A stretch of DNA of 49,176 nt, taken from NCBI RefSeq assembly GCF_000090795.2, contig NW_003546456.1:78775-127950 (forward strand), read 5' to 3'. Origin of the DNA: Amphimedon queenslandica (lineage: Eukaryota; Porifera; Demospongiae; Haplosclerida; Niphatidae). This document shows positions 23,900 through 49,176 of this stretch, in pieces. The notes below the pieces were generated by a model, which saw nothing but the letters and a program-made list of their open reading frames with translations, was not told where the DNA came from and searched no databases. Every line of letters starts with the position of its first letter. The first letter of the stretch is position 1. Made by a program: the position numbers and the translations under genes.

Positions 23900-26800
23900 C
23901 GTCTCTTAAAGGGAGACCAAGGTGCAGCTGGTCCTATCGGTTACCCTGGAGCCCAAGGCCCCAAGGGTCCTGGAGGTGATGCTGGTGCTACTGGTGTACC
24001 TGGAGCTGATGGAGACAAAGGAAAGAAAGGAGAGACAGGAGAGCCTGGCCATCAAGGAAAACAAGTACTGGAAGGCATTATAATGAACAGCTGGTCTATT
24101 AATAGTTACTGTTAGGGTTTGAGGGGACACCAAGGGAAGACTGGTGTCGTGGGTAAGACTGGGGGCCCTGGAGCAACTGGACCTGATGGACCACCTGGAC
24201 CTGTTGGACCTACTGGAAACAAGGTCTGCTGTTAAACAATTTAATATTATCAATTCTTAATTAATTACAGGGACCTGGTGGTAGGCCTGGAGTACCTGGT
24301 CTTCCTGGTCGTCAAGGACCTAAAGTATGTCAAATGGATTACTTGAAGGAACGGATAATTAATTATCTATTAATAGGGTAGAGCTGGACCTAATGGTCAC
24401 CGTGGCAACCCTGGAGGCCCTGGATTAAATGTAAGTTTATGATTAACTCGTCTTTACTTGAATGTATTTCATGTACCCCTTCCTCTTAGGGTGAAGATGG
24501 TAAACCAGGTGCTCCTGGTTCCGCTGGTGAAGCTGGTCAGGCCGGTAGAGGAGGCAGGGCAGGTAGACCAGGTAGAAGTGGAGCTGCTGGACGACCAGGA
24601 GCTAATGGAGACCAAGGCCCCATTGGAGAGGCAGGCCATCCTGGTTCTACTGGCCCTCAGGGAGCACCTGGTGCCCCTGGAAAACAAGGAGCCGCTGGTA
24701 ATGACGGAACACCTGGTCTACCAGGAAGTGCTGGTGCACCTGGACCCAATGGAGATAGAGGACACCCTGGACCATCTGGGCCTATTGGAGAACCAGTCAG
24801 TATCGATAATTAATAAGGATCTTTATATACTACCATGTATAACGTGATTGACAGGGTCCTAGTGGAGACAAAGGATCTGATGGTCCAACTGGAGCCCCAG
24901 GGGACCAAGGAGACGTGGGACCAACAGGTAGTGCTGGAGCTACTGGACCTGATGGACCAGCTGTAAGATTATTGTTATAATTTATTATTATTATTATTAT
25001 TGTTAGGGTGCCCCTGGTGATGCTGGTCCTCAAGGTGAGGTTGGCGATAAAGGATACCCAGGGTCTCAAGGGGAACCTGGTACTCCTGGTGAAGCTGGTA
25101 AGGCTGGACCACAAGGACCTCAAGGAAACGCTGGAGACCCTGGACCAAGGGTAATGTTACTAATAATAGATACTGTTACTAAATATTCATATTGATTGTT
25201 ATAGGGAGAAGCTGGTGAGCCTGGTGCCCCAGGACACACTGGACCAGCTGGAGATTTGGTTAGTTATTAATAGTTATAATAACAATCAATTAATTAATCA
25301 TATTTAGGGTGAAGCAGGTAGTGACGGAGATGCAGGAGCACCTGGTGCCCCTGGAGCAGCTGTAAGTACAATGAATAATTATTAATTAATGTTGATTAAT
25401 TATCATTAAAGGGTCAAAAAGGCCCCAGAGGGTCTGCAGGAGCAGCTGGTGAAACTGGACCACAAGGAGACCCCGGCCCACCTGGACCTCAGGGACTACC
25501 CGGAACAACTGGAGCTGATGTATGCTAATAATTCCATACCCATACTGTTATATTTCCATACCCATACTTAGGGACCACCAGGACCAGCTGGACCTCAAGG
25601 ACTCAAGGGACCTGATGGACCTCAAGTGAGTATTAGTAATAATAAATAAATAAATTAATAAATAATAATTATCATTGATAGGGTAATCAAGGTGTTGTTG
25701 GACCACCTGGCTCAGCTGGACCTGCTGGTGCCCCCGGAGCCCCTGGACCTCGTGGAGAAGATGGAGAAACAGGACCACAGGGACACCCTGTAAGAACATT
25801 GCAACACGTACTTGTATTGATCGTATCTCCATGTTAGGGTGAGCCTGGTCCTGCTGGCCCTGATGGCACCCCAGCCCCACTGACGATACTTGGAGAACCA
25901 GGAGACGCTGGCCCCAAGGGACCGAGGGGAGCTAATGGCTCACCTGGTCTCGCTGGACCTGCTGGCTTACCCGGTATGACTGGTGATGCTGGACCCGTGG
26001 GAGATGATGGAGAGGCAGGAGCTACTGGTCCAGCTGGACCTGTTGGTGACGCTGGAGAGTCTGGATTAGATGGAGCTAAGGGTCCTAGGGGACACCCTGG
26101 ACAAGCCGTACGTACATGTACATGTATGGAGTATCTGATCCTCTCTCTCCCTCGTTAGGGTAACAATGGGAATCAAGGCCAACCTGGTCTACCTGGGGCC
26201 ACTGGAGCACCTGTATGATAATGTATTTTTTAAATTGTATTAATCATTATTGTTGTTAGGGTACACCTGGTAGTGAGGCTGGTCCACCTGGTACCCCTGG
26301 CACACCTGGGGACGTGGGACGTGATGGAGCCCAAGGATCAAGAGGATCTCAAGGAGCCCCTGGACCTCAAGTAATTATATATTCATAGCCTAATTAATTA
26401 ATTAATAATTGTCAGGGATCACCTGGTAATGCTGGTACACAAGGACCTAGAGGACCCAACGGAGCTCAGGTTAGTATAGCCACTATTGTACTCTGACACT
26501 GGTGACACTGGTACGTACAATAGGGGGCTACTGGTCAACCCGGTGAACGTGGGTTCCCTGGATTTGATGGAGCCACTGGACCTCCAGGACCACCTGGTCT
26601 ACCTGGACCAAAGGGAGAAGCCGGACCACAAGTAATAATAATTAATAATTAGTGGGTGTGGTCACTGCTTGTCCCCTTGTTAGGGTGCAAGAGGAGAGAA
26701 TGGACCCAAGGGACCTAAAGGAGCTCAAGGAGAAGCAGGACCTAATGGAGCCCAGGGAGCTAGGGGAGACCCAGGATCAGCTGGAGAGAAAGGAGCAAGA

Positions 26801-28257
26801 GGACCAGGTGGACCAGAAGGACAGCCTGGGAAACAGGGAGTGGCTGGTAAACAAGGAGCACAAGGACAGAAGGGAGACCAAGGGGAACAGGGAGACAAGG
26901 GAGGCCAAGGAGACAAGGGTGTGGAGGGGAAACCCGGCTATCCTGGACCTGTTGGCATGTCTGGTGATCCAGGACCAGCTGGTGCCCCCGGAGTACCTGG
27001 ACCTCAAGGACCAAGAGGACATCAAGGACCTGATGGAGCCCAGGGTTTCCGAGGAGCACCTGGCCCTAAGGGACCCCCTGGATCTGATGGGGAGACTGGT
27101 AACGCTGGGCCTGCTGGACCACCTGGACCTGCTGTAAGTTAATATGAGTTGTTTGTAGTTATTAATGGTTATTAATATTATAGGGACCCCCTGGACCACC
27201 TGCTATTACTCCGTTCCCAGCAGTGACACCATACTTTTATAAAGGAGAGGGAGATGCTCAGGTAGCTACAAAAAAAATTATTATTATCTTTTATTTTTTT
27301 TAAGGACGTTAACCTTGGTGACATCAGTAAGGTCGTCAACGCTCACAATAAACTCCAACATTTGAAGTCTCCCAAAGGAACTCAGGACTCACCCGCCAGA
27401 TCCTGTCTGGACCTCCAACTAGAGGACCCTAAGATCAATGATGGTGAGTGAGTCACTCGATAGTCACATGATAGTGTCCTTGTGTTCAGGCTATTACTGG
27501 ATTGATCCCAATGGTGGCTGCACTAGTGATGCTGTGCAGGTATTCTGTAACTTTTCATCTGGTAATGTAAGGACTTGTGTCCACCCTGTTAATGGAGAGA
27601 GCTCTGTTAGAACATGGAGCGGAGATTCTGTTTGGTTTAGCTCCTTTAAAGGAGGATTTAAGGTAATTTATAGCTGAGGGGTAAGGGATAGATAATATTG
27701 GGAGCAAGGGGGTAGATATTGGGAGCTTTAGAACCCCTAGTTTGTGTTACATTACAGTTCATTAGCTGCTAATTTGAAATGACAGTTGATTTTCAGTGCT
27801 TTCAATAGTCCCCACTTTCTCAAATTTACCTCATTTTTGTGTTACATATAGATCAGCTACAGTCTTCCTAAGGCCCAGTTGGATTATTTAAGAGTCGGTT
27901 CTAGATATGCTTCTCAACAGTTCACATACAACTGTCAGTATTCTGAGGCAGCACTTCTATTCCGCTCTCAGACTGGAACAGAAATGAAACCAACTAGCAC
28001 TATTTATGATGGATGTCAAGTATGTACACGTACTGTTTGTATATTTATTCATTTATCAGTAACACTTTAAATTACATATACTTAAACGATGTCTTCCTTG
28101 TCTTCTTTCTCAGGGTAAGCCTTCTCACGGATCATCAGTTGTAGAAGTTAGTACCAGAAAGATTAACCAGCTACCATTAAATGATTTTGCTGTCACTGAG
28201 AACACTCCATCAAGTCCTCAGTTTGGGTTTGTCATGGGGCCAGCTTGTTTCTACTAA
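21918..28257 (+). CDS. Fibrillar procollagen chain Col-B (no TSPN N-propeptide)
   Basis: Exon 1 (21918-21980) encodes a complete signal peptide, [21 protein letters not shown]. Exon 2 (22136-22183) already enters a short minor helix ([16 protein letters not shown]). A brief non-collagenous linker ([17 protein letters not shown], about 22570-22620) precedes the major Gly-X-Y helix, whose phase-0 exons run to about 27133; the last helical exon (about 26686-27133) is unusually long. The C-propeptide starts near 27305 and ends GPACFY before TAA at 28255-28257. Cys2 is replaced by Glu (DLQLE, 27422-27424) while Cys3 is present (PNGGC, 27519-27521), the reverse of Col-A. The helix has a six-residue non-Gly-X-Y break (APLTIL). 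No TSPN domain exon is visible between the signal peptide and helix. Confidence 0.96.
23526..23570. repeat. (TTA)n microsatellite in a Col-B intron
   Basis: A run of TTA/ATT triplets directly upstream of a collagen exon acceptor. A longer tract of the same kind lies at 23829-23897 in the next intron but one. Confidence 0.8.
27305..28257 (+). other. Col-B C-propeptide (COLFI domain)
   Basis: Exons 27305-27443, 27490-27662, about 27851-28019 and about 28114-28257. Landmarks are SPARSC (Cys1), LDLQLE (Cys2 replaced by Glu), [10 protein letters not shown] (Cys3 present), VQVFC (Cys4), NVRTC (Cys5), FTYNC (Cys6), YDGC (Cys7) and GPAC (Cys8). The sequence EGDAQ|DVNLGD at the start resembles the Gln/Ala-Asp bonds cut by procollagen C-proteinases. 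Confidence 0.92.
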
Positions 28258-28888
28258 CTCAGTTTCATATTTACTGTCTTATCATGTTTTCTATCAATAA
28301 ATAATAATTAATGCGAAAAAACTTATTTGATTTTGTCGTCGTAAACAACAAGAAAGGCTTGTTTATTATTATAATTATTATTGGTCCTGTTTTTGTATTA
28401 AGTTTAATTTCATTTTTCTTTAAACCTTAAAATAATTTTCCTACACTGTAAAGGTATGAAAATATCTACCTATCACCTCTGTTCCATGCTGACAGCTCGA
28501 GAATGGAAGTTTGAAGTCATTGAAATGCTCAATGCGGCGCAGAATGCCTGTATGATCGATAGTCTTCATGAGGCAGGCCTGCCTTATCAAAGGTACACAG
28601 CGAGCGCCCCTGAGCTACCCATTCCAATCCACACTATCACTACTGGAGGCTTCCAATGTATCTGAATACACAAAGCAGTCCATTCTGCTGTAGCAGCAGC
28701 GCCCCACACTGCAAGTTCTCTTCAATATGGCGGTTGCCTGCTGAGCCTGGTTGCTGTCAAGAAGCAAGCCTGGTTGATAGAGAGAGAGGGAAGGAGCCCA
28801 CCTACCGCTTCCAAATCAGTTGCAGTACTTGTACTGTAGCTCAAGTTGATCTTGTTCAGCTGACAGCAACTTTATAAAGACAGCCATT
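28258..28888. other. Intergenic between Col-B and Col-C
   Basis: Holds the Col-B 3' end and the Col-C 5' flank. No convincing gene is seen. A TATAAA at 28873-28878 is only 11 bp from the Col-C ATG, too close to be a normal TATA box for that start. Confidence 0.5.
28296..28301 (+). terminator. Polyadenylation signal AATAAA of Col-B
   Basis: AATAAA lies 39 bp downstream of the Col-B stop codon and is followed by T-rich sequence after 28320. Confidence 0.6.
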
Positions 28889-44609
<15,721 letters not shown>

Positions 44610-45148
44610 TGGCATCATTATTATTATTATATTATTATTATCATTATTATTATTATTATTATTAAATACCAGGTTTTAGATCTACGTAAGAGATAATTAA
44701 TGATGACTGTTTTTGTGATGTTTGTAACTGAACCTCTTCATAATGTCATGCATTCTTCTCCCTCTTTCTATTTAGTTTTCAACTTTGTTGTTGTTTGATT
44801 GTATTGTGATATTCACTTGTGATTTAACCTTATATTACATGTACATCTATCAACTGCAGCATGAGGTCAGACTCATTCTTCATAATCCAATTATGCTAGG
44901 CTAGCTCTCCTTATGCTGCTTTTCTATGTAATGGCTAATAGTTGGCTGTCAGTCTTGACAGAGTAGAGATTCTCTTAAAGGATGTATAGTTCCTTGAGAT
45001 TTTACATGATAATCATCTCTACTGTGACTATTCCATATCAACTTCATAAGTGTATACTGGAGTCTTGTACATGGATTCAATATAAGTATATAAAGACAGA
45101 TACACACTAGCAGTTAACCTTCCATTGAAGGTATCTCCAGGGTGAAGC
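44610..45148. other. Intergenic between Col-C and the astacin gene
   Basis: A short (ATT)n tract lies at 44619-44663, then AT-rich sequence without a visible gene. TATATAAAG at about 45088-45096, roughly 55 bp before the astacin ATG, could be its TATA element. Confidence 0.45.
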
Positions 45149-47024
45149 ATGATGCACTCTTTATTACCGATACTTGTATTTGCTGCAGTTAGTGCAGTCA
45201 CAGTTGCTAGGGAATATACCCTAGGTAAGTGAAGGATGATATTCTGAAAGTCTCATAGTTTAGAGCATTTCTATTTTAGCTGATGCTCAGGGTGGAGAGT
45301 TTCCAGAGCCTGAACTTGATGAGAATGGAATACCAGGTACAATATAATAATAACTGTTTATTGTTATTTGTTTGTTTGTTTGTTTGCTAATTATAGTTGG
45401 AATGGCTCTTGTTGGAGGTGACATGCTGATTGAGAGAGAGAAGCTACCACTGTATGAAGCAGAAGGTCTCAGTGGTCTAGTGAACTCTGAAGCTTGGAGG
45501 AACGTTAGGCGCTGGCCAAGAAAGATACCTGTTGGGATATATTTGAAAAGTACATCTTTATTTTTGGTCATGATATATGACAACCTATTATGCTATGCAG
45601 AAACATTGAGCTGATTCCAAGTTCAATTTTTCCAGTCACACCCATTTTAAGAAAACGTTAAAAATCCGAAAAATACCCAAGGCTATAGTCCATGGTTTTT
45701 TTCCAAAAAATGGCTCCAAAATCAACCCAAATTTTTATTACATTTTTTGATACATATTGATGTCCTTATGCTGTGTAGAAAGTTTGAGGTGATTCCGACT
45801 TTAATTTTTCGAGTTACGGCCATTTAAAAAAAATGCCAAAAATCTGAAAAGTACCCAAGGCTATAGTCCATGGTTTTTTCCAAAAAATGGCTCTGAAATC
45901 ACTCCAAATTTTTATTACATTTTCTGATACATATTGTTGCCCTTATGCTGTGTAGAAAGTTTGAGGTGATTCTGACTTCAATTTTTCAAGTTACGGCCAT
46001 TTTAAGAAAACATCAAAAATCTGAAAAATACCCAAGGCTATAGTCCATGGTTTTTTCCAAAAAATGGCTCTGAAATCACTCCAAATTTTTATTACATTTT
46101 CTGATACATATTGTTGCCCTTATGCTGTGTAGAAAGTTTGAGGTGATTCTGACTTCAATTTTTCAAGTTACGGCCATTTTAAGAAAACATCAAAAATCTG
46201 AAAAATACCCAAGGCTATAGTCCATGGTTTTTTTCCAAAAAATGGCTCTAAAATCACTCCAAATTTTTATTACATTTTTTGATACATAATGATGCCCTTA
46301 TGCTGTTTATCATAGATAGACGTCTCCAGCAGTTCATTGTTGCTTCAATTAATGACATCAACAGGAGACAACGTTGTGTTAGATTTTATCTTATTCGTCG
46401 TCCTGTTCGTCAGAAGTACATCGTGTTTATTGAGGGACACAAAAATCGGTAAAATATATTATTTTAAAATAATTTTTAAAAGAGAAATTTTCATTTTATT
46501 TCTAATTATATTATCATATATAATTCTGTTTTATTCATTCTTATAGTTGCTACACTCATCTTGGTCCAGTTCGTGGTAAAAGACACTTCATTCATCTTAG
46601 TTCCAGCTGCACCTCTCCTCGTACACCAGCCCACGAGTTATTCCATGCTCTGGGACGAATCCATGAGCAAAACAGATATGATAGGGACAGATACGTACAA
46701 ATATACTGGAACAACATTAGACATCACAGTGAGCCATTTTTACATTTATTTGTATTAAAACTGCAAAGAATGGTAACTATTACATATTATGATTCTTCTT
46801 TAGTGAGAAGTCAGTACAGAAGGGAACGACATGCAAAGACGCTTGGTCTACCATACGACTATTACTCGGTGATGCATTATGGGGTCTACTCTCACAGCAA
46901 TGGACGAGGGCCTGCTATGAGGATTCGTAATCGTCGTGTGAACCCTAGGCGTGTTGGCAGGGAGGCGTGGCTTACTAACACTGACATTGCTCACATTGTC
47001 AGGAGGTATTGTGGTACTGGGTAG
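45149..47024 (+). CDS. Secreted astacin-family metalloprotease
   Basis: Six exons (45149-45224, 45280-45336, 45397-45549, 46316-46448, 46547-46728, 46804-47024) join in phase to give 273 residues. The signal peptide is MMHSLLPILVFAAVSAVTVA. The short propeptide has GGDML, matching the F-x-G-D aspartate-switch motif that latches astacin zymogens. The catalytic domain starts near WRNVRRWPRKIPVGIYL. The zinc-binding motif is HELFHALGRIHEQNR, and the Met-turn is SVMHYG with the Tyr zinc ligand. It ends at RRYCGTG with no CUB, EGF or ShK domain, so it is a minimal astacin. The family includes BMP1/tolloid procollagen C-proteinases; a collagen-processing role here is inferred from position. The 766-bp intron 3 is filled with satellite array 4. 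Confidence 0.95.
45590..46305 (+). repeat. Intronic 177-bp tandem repeat (array 4, astacin intron)
   Basis: Four units with CCATGG cores at 45690, 45868, 46045 and 46222 (spacing 178, 177, 177). It is in sense orientation. The second and third spacer segments are almost identical to each other. Confidence 0.93.
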
Positions 47025-47266
47025 TACCTGAGGCTTGGAACTAACTTTAATTATTATGTAGTATGACTAGTATCATTAGATTATAGTGTAGATCAAATTT
47101 TTATAACTAAAATAACTACTAATAATAATTATTGCATTCCTTTCTGCAAGTGTCATCATATCACCAGATCTGCAGGGGTGGGCCCAGACTAACAGTACAG
47201 CTCAGCTTGCAGCTTAGTGTTTCTCGTTATAAGGAGTTTCATCATTTTAAAATACATTTGACAAGG
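47025..47266. other. Short intergenic region, astacin to Ig gene
   Basis: Only 242 bp separate the astacin stop from the Ig-gene ATG, on the same strand. No coding signal or clear polyadenylation signal is seen. Confidence 0.5.
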
Positions 47267-49103
47267 ATGCAACGACTGTTTCTCGTGTTGTGTTACTACT
47301 GCCTATTGCAGCATCCAGCAAGTGGTGAGTGACATTGGAATTCTTTTTGTAGGTCTATTGTAGTTCCTTTTTCTTCTATTTTGGTGTTAATATATGTGAG
47401 TGTTTTTAATGTTTCATATTTTGACAGTGAAGTAAAATTACAGCTTACTACTGTACGTTCTTTTATTTAACTTACATGTGTTACATTGTTGTAATAATTG
47501 TTCCACTTTTTATGCTATTCATTAAACACAACGCCATCAGATTCTGGTGATTATTATTGTATTATTAATGATGACAAAGAAAAAACTTATAAAATATTTA
47601 CACTCAATTTTTATGTAGCTGTAGCTCCTACTGTGTCATCAGAAATGTCTTCATACTTTGTTGATGAATCTAATTCAGTTACATTCCAGTGTACTGGTAC
47701 TGGAGCTCCAGAACCTGCCATTCATTGGTTTAGGAATGGATCTCTTATTAATGACACGAGTAGATTCATCGCATCACAGAATGAGACATTCAACTCATCA
47801 ACAATGATCTATACTGTTTCGGGATCTCTAACGCTGATCAATGCATCAGTGGCTGATGGTAGAGATGATTATTGGTGTAATGCTAGCAACAGTGATGGTA
47901 GTTCATCCTTGATGTTTAGCCTGACTGTATATTGTAAGTATATGATACTTTTATTTTTAATACAAATCAATACTTTTTTTAATAGTTGGCCCTAGGTTAG
48001 TATCAAGATCAAGTGATGTTTCCGTGCCACGATATGGCACTGCTTCATTTACCTGCACAATGTCTGGAAATGAGCGACCAACAATAAATTGGACATTTTA
48101 TGGCAGGAATCTCTCTAATAGTACAGGATTCATGCCTACCTCTATTACAATGGCACATGACAATGAGTATCAGGTGACTAGTACACTAACATTAGCTAAT
48201 GTCTCGCCGGACTCTGCTTATACCTACTATTGCGTTGGTAGCAATCAATTAAATACTTTTTCTGTTGGATTTAATCTTGAGGTTGAATGTAAGTTGATTT
48301 CTCACTGCATTACCATATTATTTTGCTTTTTTTAATAGTTGCTCCATTTTTTCTTCAGGATCTTAGCAATACTGCTGTCACTCCACCAACTGATGCCGTT
48401 TTTACTTGCGGAGCTAGAGGTGGACCTTTACCAACTATAACATGGACAAAGAACAATCGTGCTATCACTCTTGAAGAGTATTTGAGTGGTAAATACGCTC
48501 GCCAAACTGGTGTCACACTTCCATCAACTATATATACTGCACTAACAATAGCAAATACTGCTCCATCAGATATTGCTGACTATTCTTGCATTGTTAGTAA
48601 TGCTCTAGGTTCTGTTAACAGTACAGCTACCCTCAGTGTGTATGTAAGGCCTAGTATATTGATAACGGATGAAGCATATACCGTCAGAGAGCAATCCCAG
48701 GTCTCATTCCAATGCGTTGGTACTGGAATTCCAGCTCCTGATATCACATGGTATAAAAGTGGTAACCTTATAATGGCCAGTGATTCTGTTACTTTTTCTA
48801 ACTCTATTTATCTCAATGACTCAACTTTGCTTTATATAGTGACCAGTACCTTCAGCATAGCACAAGTAGCTGTATCTGATAGTGATACAAACTACACTTG
48901 TTTAGCTAGTAATCCTGCAGGAACTGACAGTGCACAATTTGAACTTAATGTAATTGGTAAGTCAATGAACATTGCAATTATTGATTAAGAATCTTTCTCA
49001 TTGTATATTAGAGAATCCCAGCTCTTCTGGTTCAAGCACTTTGATGATGTCCATTGTTGCATTTATTTTCTGCTTTTTTGTGGCTTTTTTGCTGCCAAAC
49101 TAG
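47267..49103 (+). CDS. Ig-domain surface protein with GPI-anchor-like C-terminus
   Basis: Five exons (47267-47324, 47541-47933, 47986-48288, 48339-48956, 49012-49103), all phase 1 junctions as is usual for Ig exons, giving 487 residues. The signal peptide is MQRLFLVLCYYCLLQHPASG. Exon 2 has the tail of one Ig domain (DSGDYYC) and a full I-set-like domain (FQCTGTGAPEPAIHWF to DDYWC). Exon 3 has one domain (FTCTMSGNERPTINW to YTYYC). Exon 4 has two (VFTCGARGGPLPTITW to ADYSC, and FQCVGTGIPAPDITW to TNYTC). Many Asn sequons occur. The last exon encodes a small Ser/Gly stretch (ENPSSSGSS) and a terminal hydrophobic tail ending LLPN with no cytoplasmic residues, the pattern of a GPI-anchor signal. 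The ligand is unknown. Confidence 0.9.
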
Positions 49104-49176
49104 AACTAAAGCAGCTTTTACTTTATTTGGAGTGGGTTTACCAATAATTATGTTGTTTTTTTGTTTTCTGCATACA

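Noticed and set aside
14000..27200. Many open frames antisense or out of frame to the collagen exons
   Set aside because: The GGN-CCN composition of Gly-X-Y coding DNA leaves all frames open. The frame with regular Gly at every third codon and GT-AG exon borders is the real one.
28873..28878. TATAAA as the Col-C promoter TATA box
   Set aside because: It is 11 bp from the ATG, leaving no room for a normal start site about 30 bp downstream before translation begins.

Overview
This window looks like nuclear DNA of a sponge, most likely a demosponge of the Amphimedon type. Genes are dense on both strands, introns are mostly under 150 bp and very AT-rich, splice sites are GT-AG, and intergenic gaps are short. 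Gene content (V/XI-type fibrillar collagens built from many tiny Gly-X-Y exons, plus a beta-helix multi-pass membrane protein) is metazoan. The species is inferred, not proven.

Layout. 159-884: poorly resolved 3' exons of an unrecognised gene. 1141-2578 (-): complete seven-exon PPIL3 cyclophilin. Only 48 bp separate its ATG from that of a divergent 741-residue multi-pass membrane protein of unknown function (2627-5553, +). 5992-8634: candidate exons I could not assign. 8635-11958 (-): complete eight-exon ERAL1 (mitochondrial Era GTPase). 12404-20985 (-): fibrillar collagen gene (Col-A). 21918-28257 (+): a second, head-to-head with it (Col-B). 28889-44609 (+): a third (Col-C). A 4.2-kb intron of Col-C carries a complete intronless 1224-residue beta-helix membrane-protein gene on the same strand. 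45149-47024 (+): secreted astacin metalloprotease. 47267-49103 (+): immunoglobulin-domain surface protein ending in a GPI-anchor-like tail.

How the genes may work together. Three procollagen chains and an astacin-family protease, the family that contains procollagen C-proteinases, lie side by side. The C-propeptides show complementary loss of the two cysteines that make the interchain disulfide in vertebrate procollagens: Col-A keeps Cys2 and lacks Cys3, Col-B keeps Cys3 and lacks Cys2, and Col-C lacks both. None of the three should form a normal disulfide-linked homotrimer, whereas Col-A and Col-B can bond to each other. I read this as a heterotrimer-encoding locus; that is inference, but the residues are plain in the sequence.

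Repeats. A 176-178 bp satellite-like unit forms arrays of three to four copies inside introns of four unrelated genes (PPIL3, ERAL1, Col-C, astacin). A related dispersed element has a perfect 28-32 bp palindromic core. Two minisatellites and many (ATT)n tracts fill collagen introns. I saw no tRNA, rRNA or CRISPR array.
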